DNA of 64,000 nucleotides from Pseudomonas canadensis (GCF_000503215.1 NZ_AYTD01000013.1:610009-674008); one strand, 5' to 3'. Positions 19,241-30,219 are shown, counted from the stretch's first letter. Translations and numbers: made by a program. The notes: a model not told the origin generated them from the letters alone.

Positions 19241-20524
19241 ATGGCGAACACCCCCTACCCCCAGTCGTACTACGCCGCATCCGCGAATGCCGTTCCGCCT
19301 CGCCCGGTACTGCAAGGTGAGGTCGAAACCGATGTGTGCGTGATTGGCGCCGGCTACACCGGCCTCTCCAGTGCGCTGTTTCTGCTGGAGAACGGTTTTC
19401 GCGTGACGGTGCTCGAAGCCGCCAAGGTGGGGTTCGGCGCCTCGGGCCGCAACGGCGGGCAGATCGTCAATAGCTACAGCCGCGATATCGACGTGATCGA
19501 GCGCAGTGTTGGGCCTAAACAGGCGCAACTGCTTGGGCAGATGGCATTCGAAGGCGGCAAGATCATCCGCGAACGCGTGGCCAAGTACCAAATCCAGTGC
19601 GACCTGAAGGATGGCGGCGTATTCGCCGCACTCAACAGCAAACACATGGGCCACCTGGAGTCGCAGAAGCGCCTGTGGGAGCGCTACGGCCATACACAGC
19701 TGGAGCTGCTGGACGAGCGCCGCATCCGTGAAGTGGTGGCCTGTGACAACTATGTGGGTGGCTTGCTAGACATGAGCGGAGGCCATATCCATCCGCTCAA
19801 CCTGGCACTCGGCGAAGCGGCGGCCGTGGAATCTCTGGGCGGCACGATCTACGAACAATCGGCAGCCGTACGAATCGAGCGCGGTGCCAATCCGGTGGTG
19901 CATACCGCGCAGGGCAAGGTCAGGGCCAAGTTCATTATCGTCGCGGGCAATGCCTACCTGGGCAACCTGGTGCCGGAGTTGGCGGCCAAGTCTATGCCGT
20001 GCGGCACGCAAGTGATCACTACCGCACCCCTCGGTGACGAACTGGCAAAAACGCTGCTGCCGCAGGATTACTGCGTCGAAGACTGCAACTATTTGCTCGA
20101 CTACTACCGCCTCACCCGCGACAAGCGCCTGATCTTCGGCGGTGGCGTGGTGTATGGCGCGCGCGACCCGGCAAATATCGAGGCGATCATCCGTCCGAAG
20201 ATGCTCAAGGCCTTCCCGCAACTCAAAGACGTGAAGATCGATTACGCCTGGACTGGCAATTTCCTGCTGACCCTGTCGCGATTGCCGCAGGTGGGACGCC
20301 TGGGCGATAACATCTACTACTCACAGGGCTGCAGTGGCCATGGCGTGACGTACACGCACCTGGCCGGCAAGGTACTGGCAGAGGTGCTCAGAGGCCAGGC
20401 AGAGCGTTTTGACGCGTTTGCCGACCTGCCGCACTACCCTTTCCCGGGCGGGCAACTGTTGCGTACGCCGTTTGCAGCGCTGGGTGCCTGGTATTACGGC
20501 CTACGCGACAAATTAGGATTCTGA
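19241..20524 (+). CDS. puuB: FAD-dependent oxidoreductase, PuuB-like
   Basis: This 427-residue DAO-family flavoprotein has the FAD motif DVCVIGAGYTGLSSALFLLE at about residues 27-46, a GFGASGRNGGQIV block and a C-terminal GCSGHGVTYTHLAGK. It resembles gamma-glutamylputrescine oxidase (PuuB/OrdL). It would oxidise gamma-glutamylputrescine or a similar N-substituted amine, giving the aldehyde, ammonia and H2O2. No other puu gene is adjacent, so the exact substrate is inferred from similarity only. Confidence 0.82.
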   Translation: MANTPYPQSYYAASANAVPPRPVLQGEVETDVCVIGAGYTGLSSALFLLENGFRVTVLEAAKVGFGASGRNGGQIVNSYSRDIDVIERSVGPKQAQLLGQMAFEGGKIIRERVAKYQIQCDLKDGGVFAALNSKHMGHLESQKRLWERYGHTQLELLDERRIREVVACDNYVGGLLDMSGGHIHPLNLALGEAAAVESLGGTIYEQSAAVRIERGANPVVHTAQGKVRAKFIIVAGNAYLGNLVPELAAKSMPCGTQVITTAPLGDELAKTLLPQDYCVEDCNYLLDYYRLTRDKRLIFGGGVVYGARDPANIEAIIRPKMLKAFPQLKDVKIDYAWTGNFLLTLSRLPQVGRLGDNIYYSQGCSGHGVTYTHLAGKVLAEVLRGQAERFDAFADLPHYPFPGGQLLRTPFAALGAWYYGLRDKLGF

Positions 20525-20533
20525 CTCGAAACC

Positions 20534-20599
20534 TGTAGGAGCCCGCTTGCGGGCGATGGCGTCCGTGAAATCGCCATCGCCCGCAAGCGGGCTCCTACA
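20534..20599. repeat. REP doublet (REPIN)
   Basis: TGTAGGAGCCCGCTTGCGGG and its complement form an almost perfect long hairpin of 66 nt. It lies 10 bp after the puuB stop, in the gap before the terminator of the tRNA-Asp cluster. Confidence 0.85.
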
Positions 20600-20630
20600 G
20601 CGCGCGCGCATCAAATCGCAGACACAAAAA

Positions 20631-20652
20631 ACCCCGGTCTTTCGACCAGGGT
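20631..20652 (-). terminator. Terminator of the tRNA-Asp/Val cluster
   Basis: ACCC-C-GGTC pairs with GACC-A-GGGT around TTTC. On the minus strand it is followed by TTTTTTG, so it ends the leftward tRNA transcript. Confidence 0.8.
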
Positions 20653-20725
20653 CTTTGCTATCGGATCAAAGTAGCCAGAGGCTTGCTTCGTGCTTCAAGG
20701 CGTTCAGTGGGCCTTGAGGCAGATA

Positions 20726-20802
20726 TGGCGCAGCGGACGGGACTCGAACCCGCGACCCCCGGCGTGACAGGCCGGTATTCTAACCGACTGAACTACCGCT
20801 GC
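20726..20802 (-). tRNA. tRNA-Asp (GTC), copy 1
   Basis: This 77-nt gene has an encoded CCA, acceptor GCAGCGG/CCGCTGC and anticodon loop CTGTCAC in a CCGGC/GCCGG stem, giving GTC. It is identical to the copy at 20911-20987. Confidence 0.96.
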
Positions 20803-20910
20803 GTATCGCTTGACTGATTGAGTGAGTGAAACCCTCAACCGTCTTTAAACATCTGATCGATCAACCTTGGTTGTTCAATCTCAAGCCCGACGAATCAGAC
20901 CTGGAAAATA

Positions 20911-20987
20911 TGGCGCAGCGGACGGGACTCGAACCCGCGACCCCCGGCGTGACAGGCCGGTATTCTAACCGACTGAACTACCGCTGC
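20911..20987 (-). tRNA. tRNA-Asp (GTC), copy 2
   Basis: Same 77-nt sequence as the downstream copy, 185 bp away. The spacers differ, so this is an older duplication or one kept identical by gene conversion. It is probably co-transcribed with tRNA-Val(TAC). Confidence 0.96.
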
Positions 20988-21042
20988 GCGTCGGTGCAAC
21001 CTTTAACGTTGCGTCTTGCCCTGGGGCAAAACTCTCAAGAAG

Positions 21043-21118
21043 TGGTGGGTGATGACGGGATCGAACCGCCGACCCTCTGCTTGTAAGGCAGATGCTCTCC
21101 CAGCTGAGCTAATCACCC
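21043..21118 (-). tRNA. tRNA-Val (TAC)
   Basis: This 76-nt gene has an encoded CCA, acceptor GGGTGAT/ATCACCC and anticodon loop TTACAAG, giving TAC. It is the first tRNA of the leftward Val-Asp-Asp cluster. Confidence 0.96.
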
Positions 21119-21225
21119 TTTGCTTCGTTGAGGCCGCGAAATTTACGCAGGTAGCGGACCTAAGTCAATAGCCTGCTTGAAGTTTTTCTGAAAAAGACAA
21201 AATTGCTTCAAGACGGCTACCCGCC

Positions 21226-22005
21226 CTACTCGCTGTAAATCATCTTCTTGCTCATGCCACCGTCCACGACAAACTCTTGCCCGGTGACAAACCCCGCCTG
21301 GCGCGACAGCAGCCACGCCACCATCGCCGCCACGTCTTCTACAGTGCCTACCCTGCCCGCCGGATGCTGCGCATGATCAGCATCACTCAACGGCTCGGCC
21401 CGACGTGCAGCCGGATCACGCGCATCGATCCAGCCAGGGCTGACCGCATTGACCCGTACTTCCGGCCCCAGGCTCATCGCCAAGGCATGCGTGAGGGCCA
21501 GCAGACCACCTTTGCTCGCCGCGTAGGCTTCGGTGTCCGGTTCCGACTGGCGGGCGCGGGTCGAGGCCAAATTGACGATGGCACCGCCATGGGCACGCAA
21601 GTAAGGCGCACAGTGCTTGGCCAACAACATCGGCCCACTGAGGTTCACAGCAAGCACCCGATTCCAGTACGCCAGGTCGAGGCTTTCCAGGGTGATATTG
21701 CGCGGGTCAGCCACCGCCGCATTGCAGACCAACGCGTCCAGGCGCCCAAACTGCCCCAATACCTCGGCAACACCTTGGGCCACTTGCTTCTCGTCGGCCA
21801 CGTCCATGCTGATGAACCAGGCGTTTTCACCCAGCACCTTGGACACCTTGGAGCCGCGCTCGCGGTCCAGGTCAGTCAACACCACCTGCCAGCCTTCGCT
21901 GATCAGCCATGCGGCAATCCCGAGACCAATGCCTCGCGCCGCACCTGTGACCAGCGCAACGCGCCCGTTAGTGGCAGCCGCCGCTTCCATGGACCACTCG
22001 ATCAC
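21226..22005 (-). CDS. SDR-family oxidoreductase
   Basis: This 259-residue protein is a classical short-chain dehydrogenase. The cofactor motif [10 protein letters not shown] is at about residues 20-29, NAAVAD marks the central strand, and the catalytic YAASK follows a conserved Ser near residue 147. It would reduce or oxidise a small alcohol/ketone with NAD(P)(H); the substrate is unknown. The GTG start overlaps the metZ stop, implying coupling. An ATG five codons in (21990) is an alternative start. The context suggests sulfur amino acid metabolism, but without proof. Confidence 0.82.
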   Translation of the reverse strand: MIEWSMEAAAATNGRVALVTGAARGIGLGIAAWLISEGWQVVLTDLDRERGSKVSKVLGENAWFISMDVADEKQVAQGVAEVLGQFGRLDALVCNAAVADPRNITLESLDLAYWNRVLAVNLSGPMLLAKHCAPYLRAHGGAIVNLASTRARQSEPDTEAYAASKGGLLALTHALAMSLGPEVRVNAVSPGWIDARDPAARRAEPLSDADHAQHPAGRVGTVEDVAAMVAWLLSRQAGFVTGQEFVVDGGMSKKMIYSE

Positions 22006-23213
22006 AAGGCCGCCAGCCCGCGAGCCAAGTCAGCTTGCAAGTCAGCCACGTCTTCCAGGCCAACCGCAATGCGGATCAGGCTGTCACGGATACCCGCCGC
22101 TTCACGCTCCTGCGGCGCCAGGCGCCCGTGGGAAGTGGTACTCGGGTGGGTAATGGTGGTCTTGCTGTCACCCAGGTTGGCGGTGATGGAAATCAGGCGA
22201 GTCGCATCGATAAAGCGCCAGGCGCCCTCTTTGCCGCCCTTCACCTCAAAGCTCACCACAGCGCCGAAACCACGCTGCTGGCGCTGGGCCAATTCGTGTT
22301 GCGGGTGGCTCTTGAGACCGGCGTAATGCACCTTCTCGATACCGTCCTGCTGCTCCAACCACTGCGCCAGAGCCTGGGCGTTGGCGCAGTGGGCCTTCAT
22401 CCGCAGATTAAGGGTCTCAAGCCCCTTGAGGAAGATCCAGGCGTTGAACGGGCTCAAGGTCGGGCCAGCCGTGCGCAGGAAGCCGACGATTTCTTTCATC
22501 TGCTCGCTGCGACCTGCAACCACACCGCCCATGCAACGGCCCTGGCCGTCGATGAACTTGGTCGCCGAGTGCACGACGATGTCCGCCCCCAGCTTCAACG
22601 GCTGTTGCAGCGCCGGGGTGCAGAAGCAGTTGTCCACGACCAGCATGGCACCTTTGGCATGCGCCACTTCAGACAACGCAGCGATGTCCACCAACTCAGC
22701 CAATGGGTTGGACGGCGACTCGACGAACAGCAACTTGGTGTTGGCCTTGATTGCCGCATCCCAGCCGGAAAGATCCGCCAAGGGCACGTAGTCCACTTCG
22801 ATACCGAAGCGCTTGAAATACTTCTCGAACAGGCTGATGGTCGAACCAAACACACTGCGCGACACCAACACATGGTCGCCAGCACTGCACAGGCTCATCA
22901 CCACCGCCAGGATCGCCGCCATACCAGTGGCCGTCGCTACCGCCTGCTCAGCACCTTCCAGTGCCGCAATACGCTCTTCGAACGCGCGTACCGTCGGGTT
23001 GGTATAACGCGAATACACGTTGCCCGGCACTTCCCCAGCGAAGCGCGCGGCGGCATCGGCGGCGGTGCGGAACACATAGCTGGAAGTGAAGAACATCGGA
23101 TCACCGTGCTCACCTTCCGGGGTGCGGTGCTGGCCGGCGCGCACAGCCAGGGTATCGAAAGCTACGCCATCGAGGTCGCTGTCCAACCGACCGGCATCCC
23201 ATTCCTGACTCAT
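22002..23213 (-). CDS. metZ: O-succinylhomoserine sulfhydrylase
   Basis: This 403-residue PLP enzyme of the Cys/Met metabolism family forms homocysteine directly from O-succinylhomoserine and sulfide. The PLP lysine lies in [14 protein letters not shown]. The YSRYTNPT and ATGMAAI motifs are present, as are the usual C-terminal [16 protein letters not shown] and the GLED block. It lies 65 bp after purF, in the standard Pseudomonas order, but a terminator separates the two. Confidence 0.94.
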   Translation of the reverse strand: MSQEWDAGRLDSDLDGVAFDTLAVRAGQHRTPEGEHGDPMFFTSSYVFRTAADAAARFAGEVPGNVYSRYTNPTVRAFEERIAALEGAEQAVATATGMAAILAVVMSLCSAGDHVLVSRSVFGSTISLFEKYFKRFGIEVDYVPLADLSGWDAAIKANTKLLFVESPSNPLAELVDIAALSEVAHAKGAMLVVDNCFCTPALQQPLKLGADIVVHSATKFIDGQGRCMGGVVAGRSEQMKEIVGFLRTAGPTLSPFNAWIFLKGLETLNLRMKAHCANAQALAQWLEQQDGIEKVHYAGLKSHPQHELAQRQQRGFGAVVSFEVKGGKEGAWRFIDATRLISITANLGDSKTTITHPSTTSHGRLAPQEREAAGIRDSLIRIAVGLEDVADLQADLARGLAAL

Positions 23214-23251
23214 GCTGCGACTCCTTACTCAATTCTTTATTTAAGATACAA

Positions 23252-23273
23252 AACCGGCCCCTCAGGGCCGGTT
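23252..23273 (-). terminator. Terminator downstream of purF
   Basis: AACCGGCCC and GGGCCGGTT form a perfect 9-bp stem with a CTCA loop. On the minus strand it is followed by TTG and an AT-rich stretch. It lies between the purF stop and metZ, so metZ probably has its own promoter. Confidence 0.75.
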
Positions 23274-23278
23274 GTCAC

Positions 23279-24784
23279 TCAGTTGTTGTACAGGTCGATG
23301 ATCGCGCTGACCGCCTGGGTCTTGATCTTCGACGAGTCGTTACGCGCCTGCTCGATCTTGTTCAGGTAGGCCTCATCGACATCACCGGTCACATACTTGC
23401 CGTCAAACACGGCGCAGTCGAACTGGTCGATCTTGATCTTGCCACCACCGACCGCCTCGATCAGATCAGGCAGGTCCTGGTAGATCAGCCAATCAGCGCC
23501 GATCAGGTCGGCCACGTCCTGGGTCGAACGGTTGTGAGCGATCAGCTCATGGGCGCTCGGCATGTCGATGCCGTAGACGTTCGGGTAACGCACCGCTGGG
23601 GCTGCAGAACAGAAGTACACGTTCTTCGCACCAGCTTCGCGGGCCATCTGGATGATTTGCTTGCAGGTAGTCCCGCGCACGATGGAGTCATCCACCAGCA
23701 TCACGTTCTTGCCGCGGAACTCCAACTCGATGGCGTTGAGCTTCTGGCGCACCGACTTCTTGCGCGCAGCCTGGCCCGGCATAATGAAGGTACGGCCAAT
23801 GTAGCGGTTCTTCACAAAGCCTTCGCGGAACTTGACGCCCAAGTGGTTGGCCAACTCCAACGCAGCGGTGCGGCTGGTGTCCGGGATCGGGATCACTACA
23901 TCGATGTCGTGTTCAGGACGCTCGCGCAGGATCTTCTCGGCCAGCTTCTCGCCCATGCGCAGACGCGCCTTGTACACCGAAACACCATCGATGATCGAAT
24001 CCGGACGCGCCAGGTAGACGTGTTCGAAGATGCACGGGGTGAGTTTCGGCGCCACGGCGCACTGACGGGTGTGCAACTTGCCGTCTTCGGTGATGTACAC
24101 CGCTTCGCCCGGCGCAAGGTCGCGAATCAGGGTAAAACCCAGCACGTCCAGCGATACGCTTTCGGAAGCGATCATGTACTCGACGCCTTCGTCAGTGTGA
24201 CGTTGGCCGAACACGATCGGACGGATGCCATGCGGGTCACGGAAACCGACGATGCCATAACCGGTGACCATGGCCACAACGGCGTAACCACCGACGCAAC
24301 GATTGTGCACGTCAGTGACGGCGGCGAACACGTCTTCTTCGGTCGGTTGCAGCTTGCCACGCTGGGCCAGCTCGTGGGCGAACACGTTGAGCAGCACTTC
24401 CGAGTCGGAACTGGTGTTGACGTGGCGCAGGTCAGATTCGTAAATCTCCTTGGCCAGCTGTTCAACGTTGGTCAGGTTACCGTTATGCGCCAGGGTGATG
24501 CCGTAAGGCGAGTTGACGTAAAACGGTTGAGCTTCAGCCGACGTAGAGCTACCGGCGGTCGGGTAACGCACATGGCCAATGCCCATGTGCCCGACCAGGC
24601 GCTGCATGTGACGCTGATGGAACACGTCACGCACCAGACCATTGTCCTTGCGCAGGAATAACCGGCCGTCGTGGCTGGTCACAATACCGGCAGCGTCCTG
24701 GCCGCGGTGCTGGAGGACGGTTAGCGCGTCATACAGCGCCTGATTGACGTTCGACTTACCGACGATACCGACGATGCCACACAT
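23279..24784 (-). CDS. purF: Amidophosphoribosyltransferase
   Basis: This 501-residue enzyme performs the first committed step of purine synthesis, PRPP plus glutamine to phosphoribosylamine. Cys2 (MCGIVGIVG) becomes the N-terminal nucleophile after Met removal; this decides the start at 24784 over the ATG three codons upstream. The glutaminase domain is followed by the PRPP-binding loop [13 protein letters not shown] near residue 362. It sits 41 bp after cvpA, as in most gamma-proteobacteria. Confidence 0.97.
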   Translation of the reverse strand: MCGIVGIVGKSNVNQALYDALTVLQHRGQDAAGIVTSHDGRLFLRKDNGLVRDVFHQRHMQRLVGHMGIGHVRYPTAGSSTSAEAQPFYVNSPYGITLAHNGNLTNVEQLAKEIYESDLRHVNTSSDSEVLLNVFAHELAQRGKLQPTEEDVFAAVTDVHNRCVGGYAVVAMVTGYGIVGFRDPHGIRPIVFGQRHTDEGVEYMIASESVSLDVLGFTLIRDLAPGEAVYITEDGKLHTRQCAVAPKLTPCIFEHVYLARPDSIIDGVSVYKARLRMGEKLAEKILRERPEHDIDVVIPIPDTSRTAALELANHLGVKFREGFVKNRYIGRTFIMPGQAARKKSVRQKLNAIELEFRGKNVMLVDDSIVRGTTCKQIIQMAREAGAKNVYFCSAAPAVRYPNVYGIDMPSAHELIAHNRSTQDVADLIGADWLIYQDLPDLIEAVGGGKIKIDQFDCAVFDGKYVTGDVDEAYLNKIEQARNDSSKIKTQAVSAIIDLYNN

Positions 24785-24825
24785 GCGACGCAACCCCTAC
24801 TTAATGAATCTTGACTGAACACAGC

Positions 24826-25383
24826 TTACTGAGGCGTTTTGGCCGGTAAGAGGTGTTCCTTGAACGGTATATCAGCGGGTACGCTGATTCCGCTGGCCAG
24901 CCACTGACTGCTCCACCCCAATATGAGGTTCTTGGACCAATCTGCAACCAATAGAAATTTTGGCACGAGCACAGACTCCTGCCACCACGAATCCTGCTGT
25001 ACCGGCCCCAGGCTCAACAGCCCGACCGCCACGACCACCAGCAACGCGCCACGCGCGGCGCCGAAGGCCATGCCGAGGAATCGATCGGTACCGGAGAGGC
25101 CGGTGACACGTATCAACTCGCCAATAAGATAATTGACCATTGCTCCCACCAGCAGCGTGGCGATGAACATGATGGCGCAGCCCGCGATGACGCGAGCCGA
25201 AGGTGTCTCGATGTATCCGGCCAGGTAGACCGACAACGAACCGCCGAACATCCAGGCTACGACTCCTGCGATGATCCAAGTCAGCAACGACAGTGCTTCT
25301 TTTACGAAGCCGCGGCTGAGACTGATCAAAGCGGAGATGGCGACGATTGCAACAATCGCCCAGTCAACCCAGGTAAATGGCAC
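24826..25383 (-). CDS. cvpA: CvpA family membrane protein
   Basis: This 185-residue protein has four predicted membrane helices and the family opening FTWVDWAIVAIVAISALISL. CvpA is known for colicin V production and envelope stress tolerance in enteric bacteria; its biochemical role is unsettled. It is linked to purF as in other proteobacteria. A Pro-rich, charged C-terminus (IPFKEHLLPAKTPQ) completes the protein. Confidence 0.92.
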   Translation of the reverse strand: MPFTWVDWAIVAIVAISALISLSRGFVKEALSLLTWIIAGVVAWMFGGSLSVYLAGYIETPSARVIAGCAIMFIATLLVGAMVNYLIGELIRVTGLSGTDRFLGMAFGAARGALLVVVAVGLLSLGPVQQDSWWQESVLVPKFLLVADWSKNLILGWSSQWLASGISVPADIPFKEHLLPAKTPQ

Positions 25384-25488
25384 GTTTGAGCCTACGGACA
25401 GATAAGGCGGCGCATTTTAGCAGAGCGTCGGGCTATCGGTAAGCTGTGATTACGGCTGCTTTGCAAATCAACGGGTTGTACCCCTGAA

Positions 25489-25556
25489 TGTAGGAGCCCG
25501 GCTTGCCGGCGATAGCGATTTTATAGATGCCATCACCGGCAAGCCGGGCTCCTACA
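25489..25556. repeat. REP doublet (REPIN)
   Basis: TGTAGGAGCCCGGCTTGCCG and its complement are separated by a short spacer. It lies between cvpA and the SPOR-domain gene. Confidence 0.85.
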
Positions 25557-25585
25557 GGTCAGCCACACGTCAAGCAGGGATCAAA

Positions 25586-26245
25586 TCAGCCGCGTTCAGG
25601 CTGGAAACGGGTCACAAAACCCTTGAGGTTCTGCTGGCGATCCAACAAGTCCCGCAGGCGATCCGCCTCGGCGCGCTCGATCAGCGGCCCAATAAACACG
25701 CGGTTTTTGCCGTCGGCGCTGCGGATATACGCGTTATAGCCCTGGCTGCGCAGCTTCTTCTGCAAAGCATCAGCGCCTTCGCGGTTACCCAGGCTGGCCA
25801 CTTGAATCGACCAACTGATCGGCAAGCCATTCGGATCAATACGGCTCTGGCCCACATCCGGCTTGCCCGGTGCCGCAGGTTGCGGCGCTACCGGCTTCGG
25901 TGCGGGCGCAGGCGCGGCAGGCTTGGCCGCTACGGTCGGCGCAGGCGCCGGCTTGACCACCGGCACGCTCGGCTGAACCGGCATCGACGGCGCTTGCTGG
26001 GCCGCAACCTCAGCATCGCTCGGCACCGGCTCTTCTTCCGGCAAGGCCTGGGGCTCAGGCACCACCACCGGTTCAACCTGTACTTGCGGCACCGACGGCG
26101 CCTGCGGGGCAGCCGGCGCTTCGACGACTACTTGACGCTCCTCGTCCTGACGCGAAAACAACATCGGCAGGAAAATCACCGCCAACGCCACCAGAACCAG
26201 GGCTCCGACCATTCGCTGCTTGTATGCGCTATCCAGTAATGCCAT
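25586..26245 (-). CDS. SPOR-domain membrane protein (DedD-like)
   Basis: This 219-residue protein has a short cytoplasmic N-terminus, one membrane helix (about residues 12-28), a long Pro/Ala/Val-rich linker (about 35-135) and a C-terminal SPOR domain (about 140-215) with SIQVASLGNREGADALQKKL and FIGPLIERAEAD. This is the layout of DedD, which binds denuded septal peptidoglycan during division. The start at [11 protein letters not shown] is chosen because upstream codons overlap folC and lack family similarity. It overlaps the folC end by 17 bp. Confidence 0.88.
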   Translation of the reverse strand: MALLDSAYKQRMVGALVLVALAVIFLPMLFSRQDEERQVVVEAPAAPQAPSVPQVQVEPVVVPEPQALPEEEPVPSDAEVAAQQAPSMPVQPSVPVVKPAPAPTVAAKPAAPAPAPKPVAPQPAAPGKPDVGQSRIDPNGLPISWSIQVASLGNREGADALQKKLRSQGYNAYIRSADGKNRVFIGPLIERAEADRLRDLLDRQQNLKGFVTRFQPERG

Positions 26246-27536
26246 GTGCAGCTTCCTCCGTGGAGCGCCGGGCCAACCACTCGAGCGCCTCGGCAACACA
26301 ATAAAATGACCCGAACAACAGAATCTCATCATCGGGGGTGGCAAGGGCGCACTGTGCTTCAAGGGCAGCGGTCACGCTTGCATACGACGCCACCGGCGCA
26401 CCAAGGTTCTGCAAGGCCACTTCCAGCTCGGCGGCCGGACGGCTGCGCGAGGTATCCAGTGGCGCTACAGCCCACGCCTGGACATTGCCCAGCAAGGGTG
26501 CAACTACACCGTCCAGATCCTTATCGGCCAGCAAGCCAAAGACTGCAAGGCGACGACCGACCGGCGGCGTACGCGACAGGCGTTGTGCCAGGTACTCGGC
26601 CGCATGGGGGTTATGCCCCACGTCCAGCAACAGATTCAGGCACTTGCCTTGCCATTGGAACGCACGACGATCCAATCGCCCGACCACACGGGTCGATAGC
26701 AAGGTGGCGGCAATCTGCCCGGCATTCCACGGCAAGTCCAGCAACAGATAGGCCTGCAGTGCGAGCGCGGCGTTTTCCATTGGCAGGTTCAGCAGCGGCA
26801 GGTCGCGCAGCTCTATTGCCTGGCCGCGAGCATCGTGCCCACGCCATTGCCAGTGTTGCGCACCGATTTCGAGATTGAAGTCGCGACCTCGCAGGAAAAA
26901 CGGGCAATCCAGCTCGCGCACCTTGTCGAGCAAGGTGTGCGGCGGATCCAGGTCGCCGCACAGCGCAGGCTTGCCCTGGCGGAAGATCCCGGCTTTTTCA
27001 TAGGCCACGGATTCGCGGGTATTGCCCAAGTAGTCGGCGTGGTCCACACCAATACTGGTGACCAACGCCAGGTCGGCATCTACCACGTTGACCGTGTCCA
27101 GACGCCCGCCCAGGCCGACCTCCAGCACCACCACATCCAGTTGCGCACGCTCGAACAGCCAGAACGCCGCCAGGGTGCCCATCTCGAAGTAAGTCAGGGA
27201 AATCTCGCCACGGCCGGCATCGAGCGCAGCAAAGGCTTCGCAGAGTTGCTCATCGGTGGCTTCGACACCATTGAGCTGCACCCGCTCGTTGTAACGCAGC
27301 AGGTGCGGGGAATTGTAGACGCCAACTTTCAGCCCTTGGGCCTGCAGCAGCGCCGCGACAAAGGCACAGGTAGAGCCCTTGCCGTTGGTGCCGGTCACCG
27401 TGATCACGCGCGGTGCCGGCCGGCCCAACCCGAGGCGGGCCGCTACCTGTTGCGAGCGCTCCAGGCCCATGTCGATGGCGGACGGATGCAACTGCTCAAG
27501 GTAGGCGAGCCATTCGCCCAGGGTACGCTGGGTCAT
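26229..27536 (-). CDS. folC: Dihydrofolate synthase / folylpolyglutamate synthase
   Basis: This 435-residue Mur-ligase-type enzyme adds glutamate to dihydropteroate and extends folate polyglutamates. The P-loop [20 protein letters not shown] is at about residues 41-60. The ligase Lys/His segment [13 protein letters not shown] and the C-terminal DVGHNPHAA motif are present. It overlaps accD by 4 bp and the SPOR gene by 17 bp, forming a compact operon. Confidence 0.95.
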   Translation of the reverse strand: MTQRTLGEWLAYLEQLHPSAIDMGLERSQQVAARLGLGRPAPRVITVTGTNGKGSTCAFVAALLQAQGLKVGVYNSPHLLRYNERVQLNGVEATDEQLCEAFAALDAGRGEISLTYFEMGTLAAFWLFERAQLDVVVLEVGLGGRLDTVNVVDADLALVTSIGVDHADYLGNTRESVAYEKAGIFRQGKPALCGDLDPPHTLLDKVRELDCPFFLRGRDFNLEIGAQHWQWRGHDARGQAIELRDLPLLNLPMENAALALQAYLLLDLPWNAGQIAATLLSTRVVGRLDRRAFQWQGKCLNLLLDVGHNPHAAEYLAQRLSRTPPVGRRLAVFGLLADKDLDGVVAPLLGNVQAWAVAPLDTSRSRPAAELEVALQNLGAPVASYASVTAALEAQCALATPDDEILLFGSFYCVAEALEWLARRSTEEAAHGITG

Positions 27537-28453
27537 AGGTTTGCAGGCACCGGCGGCACGACAATCGGTTCAACCTTAGGCGCGACGTACACAGGCGTCG
27601 GCAGGCCCATCATTTGTGCCAGCAGGTTGCCCAGGCGTGGACGCAGTTCACCGCGCGGAATGATCAAGTCGATCGCACCGTGCTCCAGCAAGAATTCGCT
27701 ACGCTGGAAACCTTCCGGCAGTTTTTCACGCACGGTCTGCTCGATCACACGCGGGCCGGCAAAGCCGATCAGGGCCTTTGGCTCGCCGACGATCACATCA
27801 CCCAGCATCGCCAGGCTGGCGGAAACGCCGCCGTAGACCGGGTCGGTCAGCACGGAGATGAACGGGATGCCTTCTTCGCGCAGACGCGCCAGTACCGCAG
27901 AGGTCTTGGCCATTTGCATCAGGGAGATCAGGGCTTCCTGCATGCGCGCACCACCGGAGGCGGCGAAGCAGATCATCGGGCAACGGTTTTCCAGGGCGTA
28001 GTTGGCGGCGCGAACAAAGCGCTCACCGACGATGGCACCCATGGAGCCGCCCATGAAGGAGAACTCGAACGCCGACACCACGACAGGCATGCCGAGCAGT
28101 TTGCCGCTGACGGAAATCAGCGCGTCCTTCTCGCCAGTCTGCTTCTGCGCGCCGACCAGACGGTCCTTGTACTTCTTGCTGTCGCGGAACTTGAGGCGGT
28201 CAACCGGCTCCAGGTCTGCGCCCAGCTCGTTGCGGCCTTCGGCGTCCAGGAAGATGTCAATGCGGGCGCGAGCGCCGATACGCATGTGGTGGTTGCACTT
28301 GGGGCAAACGTCCAGGGTCTTTTCCAGCTCCGGACGGTACAGCACCGCGTCGCAGGATGGGCACTTGTGCCACAGACCTTCAGGAACCGAGCTTTTCTTC
28401 ACCTCGGAACGCATGATCGAAGGGATCAGTTTGTCTACTAACCAGTTGCTCAT
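27533..28453 (-). CDS. accD: Acetyl-CoA carboxylase carboxyltransferase beta subunit
   Basis: This 306-residue protein, with AccA, transfers CO2 from carboxybiotin to acetyl-CoA, giving malonyl-CoA. The N-terminal zinc ribbon has four Cys (CPSC near residue 28 and CPKC near 47), followed by the crotonase-like carboxyltransferase domain with the GGASGG-like stretches [13 protein letters not shown] and [13 protein letters not shown]. The start at MSNWLVDKL is the family start. It begins the accD-folC-SPOR operon. Confidence 0.96.
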   Translation of the reverse strand: MSNWLVDKLIPSIMRSEVKKSSVPEGLWHKCPSCDAVLYRPELEKTLDVCPKCNHHMRIGARARIDIFLDAEGRNELGADLEPVDRLKFRDSKKYKDRLVGAQKQTGEKDALISVSGKLLGMPVVVSAFEFSFMGGSMGAIVGERFVRAANYALENRCPMICFAASGGARMQEALISLMQMAKTSAVLARLREEGIPFISVLTDPVYGGVSASLAMLGDVIVGEPKALIGFAGPRVIEQTVREKLPEGFQRSEFLLEHGAIDLIIPRGELRPRLGNLLAQMMGLPTPVYVAPKVEPIVVPPVPANL

Positions 28454-28675
28454 GCTTTCTTTCTCCAGTACCGGTGGCTTGAACACAGCCCCGCGTATGC
28501 CCTTGAGCTAAATTCATATGTGGCGATGAAACATGCTGGACGGGGTCAGACGTTCGACCGGCCTTTTCCCGCATGTCCCCTCAGCCTTCCAGACAACCTG
28601 CCAGCGCAGGGTTGCCACTTCGTTTCCAGGCCACCCTCAGGCGGCACCGGGCTGTTTTACACAGTGGTAGTTATG

Positions 28676-28699
28676 GACGGCGGCAGACTGCCAGCCGTC
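28676..28699 (-). terminator. Hairpin at the trpF stop
   Basis: GACGGC-GGCAG pairs with CTGCC-A-GCCGTC, overlapping the last base pairs of trpF. There is no T-run. The rest of the 244-bp gap to accD (28454-28697) shows only a plausible accD promoter region. Confidence 0.4.
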
Positions 28700-29330
28700 A
28701 CATCCGGTCACTGCTGTTGCGCACGGCCTGCATGAATGCGCGAATCTTGCTGTGATCCTTGATGCCCTTGCCCTGCTCCACGCCGCCGCTGACATCCACG
28801 GCATAGGGTCGCACCTGCTCTATCGCCGACCCGACATTGCCGGGGTTGAGCCCGCCGGCCAAGATGATCGGCTTGCTCAAGCCAGCAGGAATCAGCGACC
28901 AATCAAACGCCTCACCGGTGCCGCCGGGCACGCCCTCGACATAGGTGTCGAGCAGAATCCCACGGGCGCCACCGTAGGCGGCACACGCTGCCGCGATGTC
29001 ATCCCCGGCCTTCACGCGCAACGCCTTGATGTACGGACGCTGGTAGCTCTCACATTCGTCCGGCGTCTCGTCGCCGTGAAACTGCAGCATATCCAGCGGT
29101 ACGGCATCCAGGGTTTCGTTGAGTTCGCAACGGCTGGCGTTGACGAACAACCCCACGGTGGTCACGAAAGGCGGCAAGGCGGCGATGATCGCCCGCGCCT
29201 GCAACACATTCACCGCCCGCGGGCTCTTGGCATAGAACACAAAACCGATGGCATCCGCCCCCGCCTCGACCGCCGCCAGCGCGTCTTCTATGCGGGTAAT
29301 CCCGCAAATCTTGCTGCGAACGGCTGACAT
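28698..29330 (-). CDS. trpF: Phosphoribosylanthranilate isomerase
   Basis: This 210-residue TIM-barrel enzyme carries out the Amadori rearrangement of phosphoribosylanthranilate in tryptophan synthesis. The catalytic Cys is in [11 protein letters not shown] (about residue 9), and the general-acid Asp is in the [10 protein letters not shown] stretch. The C-terminal phosphate loop [15 protein letters not shown] is complete. As in other pseudomonads it stands apart from other trp genes, between truA and accD. Confidence 0.95.
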   Translation of the reverse strand: MSAVRSKICGITRIEDALAAVEAGADAIGFVFYAKSPRAVNVLQARAIIAALPPFVTTVGLFVNASRCELNETLDAVPLDMLQFHGDETPDECESYQRPYIKALRVKAGDDIAAACAAYGGARGILLDTYVEGVPGGTGEAFDWSLIPAGLSKPIILAGGLNPGNVGSAIEQVRPYAVDVSGGVEQGKGIKDHSKIRAFMQAVRNSSDRM

Positions 29331-29394
29331 GTCGTGGAAACCCCAGGGATTGGACCGAGAAAGTCCCGGATGTTAACAAAAGCTTTTCCGGGCG

Positions 29395-30219
29395 TCAGCC
29401 GCCAAGTTCGCTGAAACCTGTGAGGAAGTGTGGCCCGATGAAACGTTCCGGCAATTCGAACTCGTCGCGGTACTCCACATCCACCAGGTACAGGCCGAAC
29501 GGATGCGCCGTGACCCCACCCGTACGGCGGACGCGGCTTTCCAGCACTTCCTTGGCCCACTCCACCGGGCGCTCGCCGGTGCCGATTGTCATCAGCACCC
29601 CGGCAATGTTTCGAACCATATGGTGCAGGAACGCACCGGCACGGATATCCAGCACGATCATCTTGCCGTGACGGGTCACCCGCAAATGATGGACCTCCTT
29701 GATCGGCGACTTGGCCTGGCACTGGCCGGCACGGAAGGCGCTGAAATCATGCACACCCACCAGATGCTGCGCGGCCTCGGCCATGCGCTCGGCGTCGAGC
29801 GGGCGGTGGTTCCAGGTGATTTCTTCGTTGAGGTGCGCAGGGCGGATCTGGTCGTTATAGATCACATAGCGATAACGCCGGGCGATGGCCTTGAAGCGCG
29901 CATGAAAATGCGCCGGCATGACCTTGGCCCAACTGACGCTGACGTCGTGGGGCAAATTGATATTAGCGCCCATCACCCAGGCCTTCATGGACCGCTCAGC
30001 CTGGGTGTCGAAGTGCACCACCTGGCCACAGGCGTGCACGCCTGCATCGGTGCGCCCGGCGCACATCAGCGATACTGGCGAATCAGCGACTTTCGACAGT
30101 GCTTTTTCCAGGGTTTCCTGCACCGTCAGTACGCCGGACGCCTGACGCTGCCAGCCGCGATAGCGCGAGCCTTTGTATTCCACGCCCAGGGCGATGCGGT
30201 AAAAGCCTGCGGCCGCCAT
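29395..30219 (-). CDS. truA: tRNA pseudouridine(38-40) synthase
   Basis: This 274-residue enzyme converts uridines 38-40 in the anticodon stem-loop to pseudouridine. The catalytic Asp is in CAGRTDAGVHACGQ near residue 58. The start at MAAAGFYRIALGVEYKG gives the usual length; an upstream ATG at 30276 would add 19 residues of unlike composition. It lies between fimV and trpF in the standard Pseudomonas order, separated from fimV by a REP doublet. Confidence 0.93.
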   Translation of the reverse strand: MAAAGFYRIALGVEYKGSRYRGWQRQASGVLTVQETLEKALSKVADSPVSLMCAGRTDAGVHACGQVVHFDTQAERSMKAWVMGANINLPHDVSVSWAKVMPAHFHARFKAIARRYRYVIYNDQIRPAHLNEEITWNHRPLDAERMAEAAQHLVGVHDFSAFRAGQCQAKSPIKEVHHLRVTRHGKMIVLDIRAGAFLHHMVRNIAGVLMTIGTGERPVEWAKEVLESRVRRTGGVTAHPFGLYLVDVEYRDEFELPERFIGPHFLTGFSELGG